A model generated the notes under the pieces. It made no database searches. It was not told where the DNA came from and saw only the letters and a program-made list of their open reading frames with translations. From assembly GCA_905221605.1 (NCBI GenBank), contig CAJNDS010002440.1:266485-330484 (forward strand): a stretch of DNA of 64,000 bases, written 5' to 3'. The position numbers and the translations under genes are program-made. Below are positions 1 to 11,024 of the stretch, piece by piece (position 1 is the stretch's first letter; every line of letters starts with the position of its first letter). Source of the DNA: Symbiodinium natans. Its lineage: Eukaryota; Sar; Dinophyceae; Suessiales; Symbiodiniaceae.

Positions 1-1
1 A

Positions 2-3000
2 AGAACTGAGGTTCGACCCATGGATGTGGATGATGGCCAACGACCGATGGAGGTTGATCAGATGCAGTCAGTGCAGTCAATGACCAAGAAAAAGCAAGAA
101 GAAATGGAGCTGCATCGGATGCGAGGCCACATTCCTTTTTCGTCCGAATGTCCTCATTGTCGGATGACAAGAGGAACAACCCAGCATCGTCGGACCAAGG
201 ATGCTCAAGACCGACCCGTGGCGTTGCAAGCAGATTTCTGCTTCATCAACCTGGTAACTGGTACTTTTGCGAAAGACCAGCCGACGGCTCCCAACATGAA
301 AGTACTGGTCATGACTGAAATGTCAACCAGAATGATTGGATGTCTGTTGGTAGGGACCAATGCTGACAATACCTCCAGCTGGATTCGTTATTGGATGAAT
401 GCTTTCGGACTGGACATTGCAGGGTCTGCTGTACTGTTGAGGACAGACAGCGAGACAGCGGTGAGCGCCCTCATCAAGAGAGCCAATCTGGGGATTAGGA
501 TTGTGACCCAAAGAGCACCTCCGCAGGGACATGAAGCGGTTGGTGGTGTGGAAAGGGCAGTGAGAACACTCAAGGAGTTGTTCAGCACGGTGAGGTTGGA
601 TCTACGAGCGCAGGGCTTTGACTTGAAGAGAAGTCCTCGAGCGTTTGAGTTTGGTCTGATTTACTGTGCTGCAATGCACAATCACCATGCAGCTGCCTTT
701 GATGGGAAGAAATCACCCCAGGAGTTGGTACTACAGAGATCCCTCCATGAGTGTGGATCGTCGTTGATAGGTGCTACAGTTCTGGCTGAGCTACCGGATT
801 CGATGAAAACCACGGCGCTCTCCCGGTTTGTGGAAGCAGCCTATGTGTACCCTGAAGTTGGTGGCTTGACTCATGTTGTGAGTGCCATGGTGGATGGTTG
901 TCCAAAACACTTTCGAGCAAAGTCCATCAAGCACATCGTTCCGTTGAAGATTGGGTTGGAGCATTGTCAACATTTGCTCAAGGAGCATGATCCATCGGAT
1001 ACATTGGCTCCCCCGATTCTGAAGGAGAAAGAGGATGGTGTGCCCGATCGGATTGAAGGTGAAGCGGACAAGGCCTTTGAGGGCCGAGTGTCTGATGGAC
1101 CGACCACAGACATGAGCAAAGTTGGACCTCCAGCTGCATGGGTGAAGGAACATGGTGGCACAGCGAACTGTCCTGCGTGTGGTCCAAAAAGAGGAAAAGC
1201 CAACCACAATGCTGAATGCCGAAAACGGTATGATGATTGGTTGAAAGCTCAACGACAACGGTTGGAATCGAAAGAACCAACAGAGGAAACTCCAAAAATG
1301 GACCAGAGAAGCTCAAAGGATGCGGGGGTGATGGAGTCTGGAAGTGAGCCTTCACTCCTGAAACGCCCGAAGATCACCTATGAGAGTCGACCAGATCCCA
1401 AGTTGGAGGAGAGGCAAAGCGTCCCAACACCTGCGACAGAAGTTGTGGATGTTGACATGGAGGATTTTGAGGATCCAAGTTTGCCTTACCAAGGGATTCC
1501 AGATGAGGCAATGGAACCTGGATACTTCGAAGGAGAAACTCCCGCTGAGGATGAAGCGATCCCAATGGAGGAAGAAAAACCTCAAATGGATGTGGATTCA
1601 GTTCCAAATGAGTCCAGTCGAGTTCCCCGGCGTTTAGAGAGTTTAACTTCAGATGTGAACTCAGTTCCAGATGAGTCCAATCGAGTTCCCCGGCTGATCA
1701 ATCGTATTTATTTAGACCCAAGACTCGATGTGCCTCAAGGTCCTATTAAAATGGTAAGCAGTGACGAGAGTCCGAAGTTGGTACATGTGACCAATTCGAT
1801 TCTGCTCAACAAGAATAGCACTTTCCCGGAGTCCATGAAGGTGTGTGGATCCCAAGTTTGGCTGGCAAGACCCACGAGTGTTCTGTCTGAGATAGATGGA
1901 TGTCCATTAGATGTGGATAAAACAGTGGAAGGCCGGCGAACTGAGCTGCAGAGTATGACTGCTCACAAAGCAGGGAGAGTGGTTGGAGCAGACGAGGCTC
2001 AGAAGTTTGCTCGTCAGCATGGGATAAAGATCATCCCAACCCGATGGGTCATAGGCCCAAAGGTGGTGAATGGCAAGGAAGCTGTGAGAGCTCGGTGTGT
2101 GGTGCAAGACATCGCAAAGGGGAGCACAGCATCATCTTTAGGACTGAGTGCTACGACTCCTTCTTTAGAAGCGTTACGGACGCTTTTGGCCATTGCTTCG
2201 GTAGATGCTATGGATATCGCAACTTTGGATGTTAGCACTGCATTCTTGCATTCCCCCCTTCCGAAAGGATCGAAGGCGATTATCCAATTGCCCAAGGATG
2301 TTTCCGCCTGCAAGGACTATTATGTCCCGGTGTTTATGATTCTGGATCAAGCCATGAATGGTTTGAGAGTTGCCGCCAAAGCTTGGAACTTGAAGCTGGC
2401 GACAGTTGTGAAGAAAGTTGGGTTGAAGCAATGCCCAACGGAACCTTCCGTCTTCGAGGGCACTGTGAGAGGGAAAAGATTCCTCATGTTGTGCTATGTG
2501 GACGATTTGATTCTGTGTGGCACTAGAGATGCCATTCGGTTGGTGACCGACACCCTGAACGGAGAGTTGAAGATCAAGGAAACGGGTCGAATCACTTCCA
2601 CTGGTGGAAAGATCACCTTTTTGGGGCGAGAGATTGAGAGACAAGGGAGTCATCTCAGGATGCGAGTGCCCCCGGCATACTTAGATGCCCTGTTCGAGAC
2701 AGAGTTCTGTAAGGACCTGAAGGTGGTTACTGCTCCTCCGGACATCGTGAAAACGGTCGAGAAGGGCAGAGCAAGTGGTTCGGATCCTGAGTTGAGTGAC
2801 ACTGCAGCTGCGAGGTACAGAGCAGTACTTGGCCGGATTGCATGGTGGGGTCAGTCGAGACCTGACCTGAGTAGGTGGATGTCCATTCTTTCGCAAGGAC
2901 AGTCCAAGCCAACAGCATGCTTTGAGCAAGCATTGCGACAAGTGATTAGGTTCCTAAAGGGACAATACCATGCATGGCAGTACTTTGGCCCTGATGGGAA

Positions 3001-5506
3001 TGTACCAGACAGTGGGCCGGCGCAGCTGGAAGTGTATGCGGATGCCAGTTGGGCACCCCAAGCGTCGTTAGGACGAAGATCTGTGTCGGGCATAGCCATC
3101 TTTTATAGAGGATGCCTGATCAAGGGAATCTCTCGAGTTCAAGGGTGTGTATCGCTGAGTTCTTGTGAAGCCGAGTTGAGAGCCATCTTGACTGCGGTAC
3201 AGGAGAGTGAGGGACTTGCGACTTTGATCGGTCAGTTGGCCGAGTCAGATGTCACGATCCGATTGCACACTGACAGTTCCTCAGCGAGAGCGGTTTTGCT
3301 AAACCGTGGGTTGAGTAGGCGAGTTCGCCACTTAGACATCGCTGTCTGCTATCTTCAGGAGCGGATACAGGAAGCTCAGACCTTGAAGGTCATTTGGTGC
3401 CCGACAGCGGGAATGATCGCTGACGTTCTTACAAAGTGCTTGAGTCAAGTGACATTCTGTCAGCACCAGCAAGCTATGGGTATATACCCTGGTGAAGATG
3501 TGCAGCAGGTGTGGAGGATCTGTGGAATCCGACCAAGGGTTGGAGTTCAGGCATACCAGTGTGCCGAGGCAACTGGATGCAGTGTGGAGCAAGTTGGATC
3601 GTTGAAAAGTGTGAAAAAGTGTGGTGAAGTTTTTGAAAATTTCCACCTTAGAAGTCCCGAAACCCTTCGTGAAGACTCTTCCCCTGAGGTTCAAGAAATG
3701 GATTTATGGTCCACCCGCAAAAGCTTTGGTTCAAGCACCACGGAAGCTAGCCCTAGCCTGGAGCCTGTACCTTTGGTGAAGGACAGGAAAATGGCAGCTG
3801 AAGACAGCAGGAAGGGTGAGCAGGGTGCTGAGATGAAAAGCCCCTTTTGGTGTAAGGTTTGCAAATGGTTGTTCAGATCCGAGCATGCTGCCGGGTTGAG
3901 CTGGGATGAAAGTGGCAAGCCCAAGTGCGAAAAGTGCAAACAGACTGTGACAGTCTCTGGCACGGATGCAAGCCATGCATTCCATCTCCGAGAGGCAGAG
4001 AAGGAGCGCCGAGCTGCTGGAAAAAGGGGTGATAAAGGTGAAAGCCGAGGCTCAGGCCAAGCTGCACCGAAACCCAAGGCCATGCCGAAGGTGATTGAAC
4101 GGATGGTCGACGTGTTTCCGGAGCTGGCGGATCCAGAGCCGCCGAAGTGGTTCGGTGATGTGTCATGGAGTATCTGCCGGCGCGGAACTCCAGTGGATGA
4201 GCTAGAGCTCAAGGACGTGATAGGCACGCTATCCGACAAGGATATGTTGCGCTATCAAAGCTCATACGAGAAGCTGGTGAAGCCCATCCAGGAGGTGTGT
4301 GAGCTACAGGAGAAACCCACGAAGATCTTCGGAATCTTGGATGTCCGTGGACAGATTGGTGGCAAGGCCATCATCTGGGAGATGGCAGTGAATGAAGGAG
4401 GACTGTACATGGAAGTGCCGCCGGGAACGTGTGGCCTGGCGATGTTGAGCTTCGTGAGGTACTTGAAGAGAAAAGGGATAATCCCTGTTTTGCTTCTGGG
4501 TGAGCACCAGGACCTCGGAGTCTTGCGGATGGTGGATCTGTTGTGCATGCTACCCATTTTGGGAGCAGAGAGGATCATGGAGGATGAAGCTGAGAGCTCG
4601 TATTATCCCCCATGGGTGTTGCGCTGGAAGAGAAGTGCAAAGGAAGGATCCTTGGTGTTTAAGGAACTGGTGGAGCGAGTGCGAGTGATTTCGATGTTGT
4701 CGTGTGATACACTTCGGATTCACGAGCCGGAGCTGAGGGAGAGACCAGTCCCCAAGTGGTCGTTTGTGGCCTACAGCCACTACAGATCCGTGATGGAGTC
4801 TGTTGCAGGATTCTTGGAGGACCTGGAGAAAAAGAAAGAGGAGATCACCGACACGCAGAGGGCGGCAAGCTGGAAGAAGGTGGTTGCGAGTGAGACTCGA
4901 AGCGGTGTTGTGTGGATCTGCAAGTGTAAGTGGCACTTGCCGACCGACTATGTGGTGAGGTTCAACTTGACGTTGCCTGCCGACATGTGGCAGCAAGCCT
5001 TTGGGATCATGGGTGAGAATGTTGGGAAACTCGAGAAGGAGGAAAAGGACCTGAAGCGGATCCTCAAGGCTGCAGCGGAACAGCAAGACCGAGAGTTCGA
5101 GGAAGCTGAGCGAAAGCGCAAGCGCATCGCCGACCTGTCAGCTGCCGAGGAAGAAGCTGCTAAGAGAGCAAAGCTGGAAGGCGAAGCGGTTCGCTCGCCT
5201 GTGTCAGTTGTACCATCTGAGTTGGATGCAGCAGCTATCGCGCAGATTGCTGAGCGTGTGAAGGCAAGCTTTAGTGTTGCCGATTTGGAGCTGATGTTGG
5301 AAGAGAAGAAGAGAAAGGTTGGAGACCAGCCAACTGAGAGGCCTGCGGAGACGCCAGCTGAGCCTAGCCGATCTTCGCAGGATGTGGTGATGGAAACGAG
5401 GACGGCTGAGTTGGCGGAGATGAAGGAAGCCGCCAAGGAGCGCCGCGCCAAGTTGATGGAGTCAACTGGAGCTGGCGAGAAGAAGGGCGAAGAGGATGAA
5501 GAATGA
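2..5506 (+). CDS. Ty1/copia-type retrotransposon polyprotein (5'-partial)
   Basis: Residues are numbered from the Met at base 20, but no stop separates that Met from the window edge, so the frame probably continues upstream into gag/protease. Order: HHCC zinc finger (H32, H37, C44, C47), integrase core (D72, D143, E178), a C-x2-C-x8-H-x3-C knuckle (C384 to C400), reverse transcriptase of the copia class (D737 in LDVSTAFLH; YVDD at 826-829), and RNase H (D1008, E1050, D1085). Integrase before RT is the copia order. After RNase H comes about 650 residues of extension with a zinc ribbon (C1278, C1281, C1303, C1306), a charged helical stretch and a KKRKV-like basic motif. The frame is intact over 1828 residues, so the copy may be young. 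Flanking LTRs could not be delimited because the 5' LTR lies outside the window. The role of the extension is unknown. Confidence 0.95.
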   Translation, partial: RTEVRPMDVDDGQRPMEVDQMQSVQSMTKKKQEEMELHRMRGHIPFSSECPHCRMTRGTTQHRRTKDAQDRPVALQADFCFINLVTGTFAKDQPTAPNMKVLVMTEMSTRMIGCLLVGTNADNTSSWIRYWMNAFGLDIAGSAVLLRTDSETAVSALIKRANLGIRIVTQRAPPQGHEAVGGVERAVRTLKELFSTVRLDLRAQGFDLKRSPRAFEFGLIYCAAMHNHHAAAFDGKKSPQELVLQRSLHECGSSLIGATVLAELPDSMKTTALSRFVEAAYVYPEVGGLTHVVSAMVDGCPKHFRAKSIKHIVPLKIGLEHCQHLLKEHDPSDTLAPPILKEKEDGVPDRIEGEADKAFEGRVSDGPTTDMSKVGPPAAWVKEHGGTANCPACGPKRGKANHNAECRKRYDDWLKAQRQRLESKEPTEETPKMDQRSSKDAGVMESGSEPSLLKRPKITYESRPDPKLEERQSVPTPATEVVDVDMEDFEDPSLPYQGIPDEAMEPGYFEGETPAEDEAIPMEEEKPQMDVDSVPNESSRVPRRLESLTSDVNSVPDESNRVPRLINRIYLDPRLDVPQGPIKMVSSDESPKLVHVTNSILLNKNSTFPESMKVCGSQVWLARPTSVLSEIDGCPLDVDKTVEGRRTELQSMTAHKAGRVVGADEAQKFARQHGIKIIPTRWVIGPKVVNGKEAVRARCVVQDIAKGSTASSLGLSATTPSLEALRTLLAIASVDAMDIATLDVSTAFLHSPLPKGSKAIIQLPKDVSACKDYYVPVFMILDQAMNGLRVAAKAWNLKLATVVKKVGLKQCPTEPSVFEGTVRGKRFLMLCYVDDLILCGTRDAIRLVTDTLNGELKIKETGRITSTGGKITFLGREIERQGSHLRMRVPPAYLDALFETEFCKDLKVVTAPPDIVKTVEKGRASGSDPELSDTAAARYRAVLGRIAWWGQSRPDLSRWMSILSQGQSKPTACFEQALRQVIRFLKGQYHAWQYFGPDGNVPDSGPAQLEVYADASWAPQASLGRRSVSGIAIFYRGCLIKGISRVQGCVSLSSCEAELRAILTAVQESEGLATLIGQLAESDVTIRLHTDSSSARAVLLNRGLSRRVRHLDIAVCYLQERIQEAQTLKVIWCPTAGMIADVLTKCLSQVTFCQHQQAMGIYPGEDVQQVWRICGIRPRVGVQAYQCAEATGCSVEQVGSLKSVKKCGEVFENFHLRSPETLREDSSPEVQEMDLWSTRKSFGSSTTEASPSLEPVPLVKDRKMAAEDSRKGEQGAEMKSPFWCKVCKWLFRSEHAAGLSWDESGKPKCEKCKQTVTVSGTDASHAFHLREAEKERRAAGKRGDKGESRGSGQAAPKPKAMPKVIERMVDVFPELADPEPPKWFGDVSWSICRRGTPVDELELKDVIGTLSDKDMLRYQSSYEKLVKPIQEVCELQEKPTKIFGILDVRGQIGGKAIIWEMAVNEGGLYMEVPPGTCGLAMLSFVRYLKRKGIIPVLLLGEHQDLGVLRMVDLLCMLPILGAERIMEDEAESSYYPPWVLRWKRSAKEGSLVFKELVERVRVISMLSCDTLRIHEPELRERPVPKWSFVAYSHYRSVMESVAGFLEDLEKKKEEITDTQRAASWKKVVASETRSGVVWICKCKWHLPTDYVVRFNLTLPADMWQQAFGIMGENVGKLEKEEKDLKRILKAAAEQQDREFEEAERKRKRIADLSAAEEEAAKRAKLEGEAVRSPVSVVPSELDAAAIAQIAERVKASFSVADLELMLEEKKRKVGDQPTERPAETPAEPSRSSQDVVMETRTAELAEMKEAAKERRAKLMESTGAGEKKGEEDEE

Positions 5507-5905
5507 ACTGAGATGCTAAGTGATCTCAGTGGTTGGGTGGGTGAGTGAAACCCGCAGCCATTTTTTGGAAGCCATGGCCGCGTTGCCGCCATGGAGCGCC
5601 CGCGATTTTTCTGGTTAGTGTGAGCCCTTGTTTCAGTGCATGAGAAGTTTGCAAAGAGGAGGCAAAATGATGATGAAACTCAACGAGGGACTCTATAGCC
5701 CCTTCTGCAAGGCGTCTGATTGCCACCTCTGAAGACGTTTTTGGCTGATGGTACGCTGGAAGAAGCGAAACTATGAAGCCAATCTTTTCTTGAAGGATCA
5801 GCTAGCCGATGCTAGTTGGTGAGTTTGGTGACCTGGAAGATGCGAGACTGAGGAGGAGTACCACGACAAGGTCGAGTGCTGAGTGGGAAACATCTGAAGC
5901 TTGCA
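5507..5905 (+). other. 3' flank of the copia ORF; spliced-leader-like string
   Basis: No gene is seen. At 5552-5570 the string CCGCAGCCATTTTTTGGAAG matches the first 13 bases of the dinoflagellate spliced leader at 12 positions and then diverges. It lies 46 bases after the polyprotein stop. It may be a relict leader from retroposition or chance. A 3' LTR is expected somewhere in this flank, but its ends cannot be defined from one copy. Confidence 0.35.
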
Positions 5906-6045
5906 TTAATTCGTTTTCACGTGTTTGTCACCACGAACTCTTGGATTCGTTCCAAGACAACCCTGCCCCAGTGCAGGTGGATGCAAGTTTAATTCGTTTT
6001 TCACGTGTTTGGACAACGAACTCTTGGGTTACCAGTGATGTGGAC
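5906..6045. repeat. Two-copy 83-bp tandem repeat
   Basis: TTAATTCGTTTT(T)CACGTGTTTG followed by ACGAACTCTTGG occurs at 5906 and again at 5989, with partly conserved sequence between. Repeats of this kind are common in LTR promoter regions, so this may be part of the 3' LTR. That is inference. Confidence 0.7.
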
Positions 6046-8000
6046 CCAGGACAACCTGCCTGATGGTGGGATCTTGCATGAGTTTTAAGTTTGATGTCAG
6101 AGATCGACTGGTGTGTTGTTTGTTTCGTTTGGTGGCGAGTACGCACCAAGGGAATGTGGCCAGGGCATCCCCTTAGTGTTGAAGTGCCGAGCTGGGCTTG
6201 GACTTCAGATCTTTGACATGAACCCTCAGCAAAATGCGGGGGGTGGAAGATTGTGGCTGATCAGTGATGTTTTTGTCATGTTTTGGATCAGCTTGTATAG
6301 GTTTGTTTTGCTTCGGAGTGATTGGGAATCCGTGTGATCCCATCCTCGATGGTTTATGCCTCGTTGATTTCCAAGGAAATCATACGAGTGTGTTTTTGCC
6401 CAATACGCTATTTAAAGTGAGTGTGCAGTGTGTAGGAACTTCGTTCTGAAGCTGAGTTTAAGCTCACAAGAGAGAATTCGTTTAGTTTGTGCACTTCGTG
6501 ACTTTGGCTCAAGGCTCAAGTGGCTCTGACTGTGAAAAAGAGAGAGCTGTCCGCACTTGTGTGAGAGGTCAGGGTTCGTGCTTTCAAGGGAAAAGGTACC
6601 AGAGGGACCTTCGGTTTTTCACGTGCACTGGAAAGACTGCAACTCTGGAGCTTGACGCTCAGCCCAGAACCTGTAGTGGTCATTCAAGGTGTTCCACGCC
6701 GCACCTGGTTCTTCCAGCTGCAACAGGGGCACATCCACAACTACGAGGGGCCGGCTGGATCTCATCAACACGTCCTCGTCTCCCCGATCCACACGCTTAC
6801 TGGCCCACCAGTTCCAGTGGTGGGATACAGCACGCTTGAACAACGGGCAGAGTCTGGCAGTTCAGCTCCTAGACGCTGAACACAGATCAGTTACAGCCGA
6901 ACCAAACCTAACCTGAGCACTGCTCAGCTAATGAGGAGCACTGCTCCCATGTTCAAAAGGAACAAACATGATTGAGAGGTCGCACAGCACTGGGGGAAAA
7001 AGCAGGTCTTCACATCATTGCAGTTTGCGACTGTTTCTTCACCAGCTATGTAACTAGCGAGGATAGCCTCACTCTGAATCCGGAGGCCCAGCCAAACACT
7101 CAATGCTGCAAAGCTGCACTGCAAGACAAGGCGTTGGTGACATGTTGGAGCCAGCATCACCCTCAAGCAGCCCTGCGCATGTAGCTGGTCGTACTTCAGA
7201 ACTGTGGTTGCAGTGTTCCAACCTGCACCTTGTCCTGTAGACGACAATGACAAGATCCGGCGCCCCGTCTGGGGCCAAGGGCACCCCATGTGCATCGAAA
7301 GACATCAGAGTGCTCAGCGGGGCCAGCATTGGAAGAATTACGTCGTGCTGAAGGCTGTTGGATAGCTTTGTGTCAGCTGTGTTGCAAGTCCGTACAACCT
7401 TATCGGAGACTTCTCATCATCACCAACGTTTGATGTTTTTCCCGGAGCAAGCAGCATGTCAGCTGCTTGTCGTGAGTTACCTAGTGTGGGGCGCCACACG
7501 GGAACTGAGGGTGTCGGCCCATCCAGGTACGGCCACCGGCACCAGTGCGTAAGTATCGGACGCGATGACTTACATTCAGGGTGACGGAGACAGTCAAAAA
7601 GCGAGTAAGCTGGGCCTTAGGCCTTGGGCAGTTTCAGTCATCATTTGAAGCCAATTTGCAAGCCTGATGTTTCTACAGCTGCCTTGTGTTCTTTTCTTGT
7701 TATCGTCCGTTCTTGGCTGAGGTAGCAGCCTGGGCCTAGAAGCTTTAGGTTCGTCCATTGCTCTTCAAAGGGATAAGGTAGGTAGCTGCGATTATCGCAG
7801 TGCAGTCCCCCCGCGCCCGCTCCAACGCCTAAGTACGTGTTGGGTCTTGTTGCTTGTGTGTTGGTAGTTTTCGGTTTGGTCTTGTTTGGCTTGTTTGTTC
7901 TTGGCTAGGCCGGGCGGGGCAAGCCAAGGGCATGGCGCCTCCCGAAGTTTCAGAATCGCCCGCTATGAGCAGAGCCCGCTCGCTCAGCGTTCAATAAAGA
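6046..8000. other. No gene recognised; possible LTR and 3' flank
   Basis: Only short overlapping frames of 60-125 codons on both strands are present, with no recognisable domain. An AATAAA-type hexamer lies at 7993-7998, just before the triplet array. No splice-bounded exon stood out. Confidence 0.4.
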
Positions 8001-8116
8001 TAGTAGTGGTAGTGGTAGTAGCAGGAGCAGTAGCAGTAGCAGTGGCAGTAACAGTAGCAGTAGCAGTAGCAGTAGCAGCAGCAGTAGCAGTAGCAGTAGC
8101 AGTAGCAGTAGTAGTT
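8001..8116. repeat. GTA/GCA triplet array
   Basis: A run of GTG, GTA and GCA triplets (TAGTAGTGG changing to CAGTAGCAG). Because the unit is three bases, a frame reading Val/Ala stays open through it. That frame is a by-product and not evidence of a gene. Confidence 0.9.
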
Positions 8117-8308
8117 GCTTATGTTGTTGAAATATGTTTTGATTGCAAAACTGTTTTTGATTGGGTTTGCGTTGTTTTTGTGTTTTTTCCTGACCTCTTT
8201 TCTGGCTGTTTGTTTGTCTCTGATTTTGCTTTTGTATGTTTTCTGAATATTTGTTGTTCTATAGTGTTGTGAATCGTTTGACCCTTGCGGCTTCTATATA
8301 TTTGTGAA

Positions 8309-8342
8309 TCTCTAGACGCCTCACGCTGGCGGCTTCTAGAGA
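8309..8342. other. Short perfect-stem hairpin
   Basis: TCTCTAGACGCC pairs with GGCGGCTTCTAGAGA around a 7-base loop, with one small bulge. No function can be assigned. It may be a terminator-like or element-end structure. Confidence 0.55.
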
Positions 8343-9704
8343 CCAGAGGTTTTGGTATACTTTGTTACACTGCAGCTGAGACGTCGAGTTTCATGGATTT
8401 TGCAACTGTAAGGTCTCTGTTCTGCTTCTTGCGCAATTTTTCTCGGAGGCTACAGACATAGCGGGAAAGTGCTTCGCACCCCCATGTTGCCGTTAGGCAA
8501 AAATCCAAGTTCGCAGGTGGGCACTCGGCTTCAAGTGAGCTGAGGGACTGGGGTGCTTCGCGCTTTATGTGCCGGTTCGCAGTCAGACTGTTCGAGGAAG
8601 TCTAGTCTTGCTGCTGTCTACACCGCGCGCAGCGACTCAGCCCAACCCGTCGCAGTCAAGGAAGTGCCCTATGTCCATGCTCCCCCCTCCCTAGCGTGAG
8701 TGGCCACGGAGTACAACCGAGTGGCAGTTGAACGTGCTGGCGAACCCTGTTACCTCGGCAAAGGTGTTGGACCCTAGCGATCAGAGAACCACCAAAATCT
8801 GTGTTTGGTCTGGCAGCAACCTCATGCATACCTGCCCATCAGGCAAAAAAAACAGAAGTCCCCCAACCTAGATTCTCGGTGATCTCCTGGGCATTTTTGT
8901 TTGCGACTGCGACGGCGATCGTGTCTGGTGATAAGTTCCAGGAGCTGCGGCTGGAGCATGTCGTCTTGGTGGTTGGACTGGGTCACAGTCTGTTTGGTAC
9001 GAGCCTTGGAACAGAGCCCTCTAACCCAACAGTGAGGTGCGTAGAGTTGAGCAGTGCATGAGTCGTACAGATGCATAGAGTGCTGAAAGTGATAGGAAGC
9101 GCATTCTAGTGCAGAATAAAGTGCATAGAGTATGAGATTGGAACGATCTGCGGGTTTTGGCTTGGTCGCCGGTGCTAAAACGTCGTTTTTTGATATTTCT
9201 TGCTGTGCCCTTCTGCGTGGTCGCGGTGCGGTGCTAAGCCATGTTTTTTGGTTTTCTTGCTGTGTGCGGACAACCCTGCAGGTTTCAGCGGGTTGCAGTG
9301 AAACGTCGTTTTGTCGGGCGCGGTCAATTGTGGTGCGAAAAACCCCTTTTTTTTTTCCACGTGGCCGCGGACAATTGCGGGCGTCGGTCTGGTAATGGAA
9401 TAGACTTTCATCTTGCCATCTGGCGTTCTGAGCGCCCGGTGTCTCACTCAGTATTCAAGAAGTCCTTTTTTGATGCTGCTGGTTCATTGGTTTGTTGGGC
9501 CTTTCCATTGAGCGCATTTCATTTTGTCAGGTGCGATTTCTTGCTCTTAGCTTTGAGCAGTGCTTTCGCGTTGAAAAAAAAAGGGTGTGGGACTTGTCGG
9601 GCCTTGTAGGGTTTGGGTTTTCATGGGTGTGGGCCAATGGGGCAAACCTGAAGCAGCAAGAGCTTGCGCAGAACTTTGCTTTCATGATTTGGAAATCCAC
9701 CTGA

Positions 9705-9710
<6 letters not shown>
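8343..9710. other. No gene recognised
   Basis: Mixed-composition DNA with several frames of 80-120 codons, none with a recognisable motif. The stretch 9130-9600 is T-rich on the + strand and contains weak internal repeats around AAACGTCGTTTT. Confidence 0.4.
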
Positions 9711-9739
<29 letters not shown>

Positions 9740-9758
9740 TTCTCTGTCTTCTCGCTCT
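9711..9758. repeat. CT microsatellite
   Basis: Runs of CTCTCT interrupted by single T insertions. Confidence 0.85.
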
Positions 9759-9793
9759 TTTTCTTTTTTCTCGTAATATTTATTCTGGCGGGC

Positions 9794-9862
9794 GTGACCT
9801 CTCGGGTGGTAACCTTTCAGGGAATGGGGTTGACCCTAAAGACACCCTATTCGAGAGGTCAC
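9794..9862. repeat. Inverted repeat, 11-bp perfect arms
   Basis: GTGACCTCTCG at 9794-9804 is the exact complement of CGAGAGGTCAC at 9852-9862. Partly matching sequence (GGGTGGT / ACACCCT) continues inwards. It could be a small MITE or an RNA hairpin; no target duplication was clear. Confidence 0.6.
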
Positions 9863-10583
9863 ACCCACCTCTATTTTCTTCAGGTTTATTTCTCTGTTGT
9901 TCTTTGTTTTTTCTTTCAACCATATCTCGTCATGTTTCTATTCAGTTTTTTCGCATTATCGTCGTCTATAGCAATATGATGTGTCGGGCCATTTTGTGTT
10001 GTTGTGATTGTTTGATTTGCTTCTAATACTCATTAGAATATGGGAGCAACCATAACAAATATGTTCGCGCATTTCACACAGTAGTTGAAGAGCGGAAGGA
10101 CGCGGCCCCGGCCGGCCCATGTTTTGCCGGTCTATAACTTCGGCTTGTCTTGCCTGTGTCAAGTTCCGCGCGGCGAACTTGCGTGCGGAATATTCTGAGA
10201 ATTTTGGTGGAAACATCCAATGAGTCTTCGTGGCTCAAAGTTTGTCAGACATGAGATGGGGTTGCCGTTTGAATTACAGGCAAAGGGTTTGCGGGCTTTA
10301 GGATTCGGGTTCGGGTCATGCAGTTGGATTCGTACGTACTGAATCATAGATGGATACATTCTTGGGGTTCTGAGAGGGCTACAGAAGCGACTTAGTTTGT
10401 ATTCTTAAAGGTTTTGATTTTAATTTAGAGAGTTACAAATGCTACATACCAGAGCAGCTAGCACCACATCCTTAGGCGTTGCTCGGTGATGCTCTTGGTC
10501 CTTCGTTGTCCAGCAACGAGTTAGTCCAAGCATGAGGTGGCCTGTGGAAGAAAGGTGCACGTCGCCGCCAAAGCAACCGAATC

Positions 10584-10689
10584 ATATGGGGCTTACGAAA
10601 ATATGCGACCCTTAATATCGTCCCCCCAAAAGGATTCCTTAATAATACGGACCCCAATAAGGCACCCCTAATTTCGGAAACCCCCATAT
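10584..10689. mobile_element. MITE-like element, family B
   Basis: Ends are ATATGGGG...TTACGAAAAT and, on the other side, the complement of ATATGGGGGTTTCCGAAATTAGGGG. The two ends are imperfect inverted repeats over about 30 bases. Related sequences occur at 11380, 17049, 34111, 45353, 50638 and 56200. No coding capacity and no clear target duplication. Confidence 0.6.
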
Positions 10690-10930
10690 CACATTCGCGC
10701 GAGCGCTCGCATGCATCGCGCGTTCAGATCGGAAACGTGCAGACCCTTATCCAAGTGCAGAGACGTGAGCGAGTTATGGCTGGTGACCCGAACGTGAAGA
10801 GTTAAACCTTTCGGGTTTTGGGGGCCCTTTTTGGGGCCTCCGGTTCACGGGAGACTTTGTTTGGGCGTTTTTGGAGCCTTGTTGTATGCCTTTCGAAGAT
10901 TTTCACGCACAACTTCTTTTCACGATGAAT

Positions 10931-11024
10931 TTGGGATGTTCCCCCGTGTACTAGCAGTCCTTAATAGGGATTATCACAGGACAAGAATCTCGATTCAGTG
11001 TTAGAATAAGGGGGAACATCCCAA
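10931..11024. mobile_element. MITE, family A, complete with TSD
   Basis: Perfect 15-bp terminal inverted repeats TTGGGATGTTCCCCC / GGGGGAACATCCCAA enclose a 94-bp element. It is flanked by the 5-bp direct repeat TGAAT (10926-10930 and 11025-11029). This is the clearest short transposon in the window. Decayed relatives lie at 22801 and 24394. There is no coding sequence, so mobility would depend on a transposase supplied elsewhere. Confidence 0.85.

Noticed and set aside
5507-8300. A defined 3' LTR for the copia element
   Set aside because: Without the 5' LTR in the window, no TG...CA boundaries or polypurine tract could be fixed with confidence.
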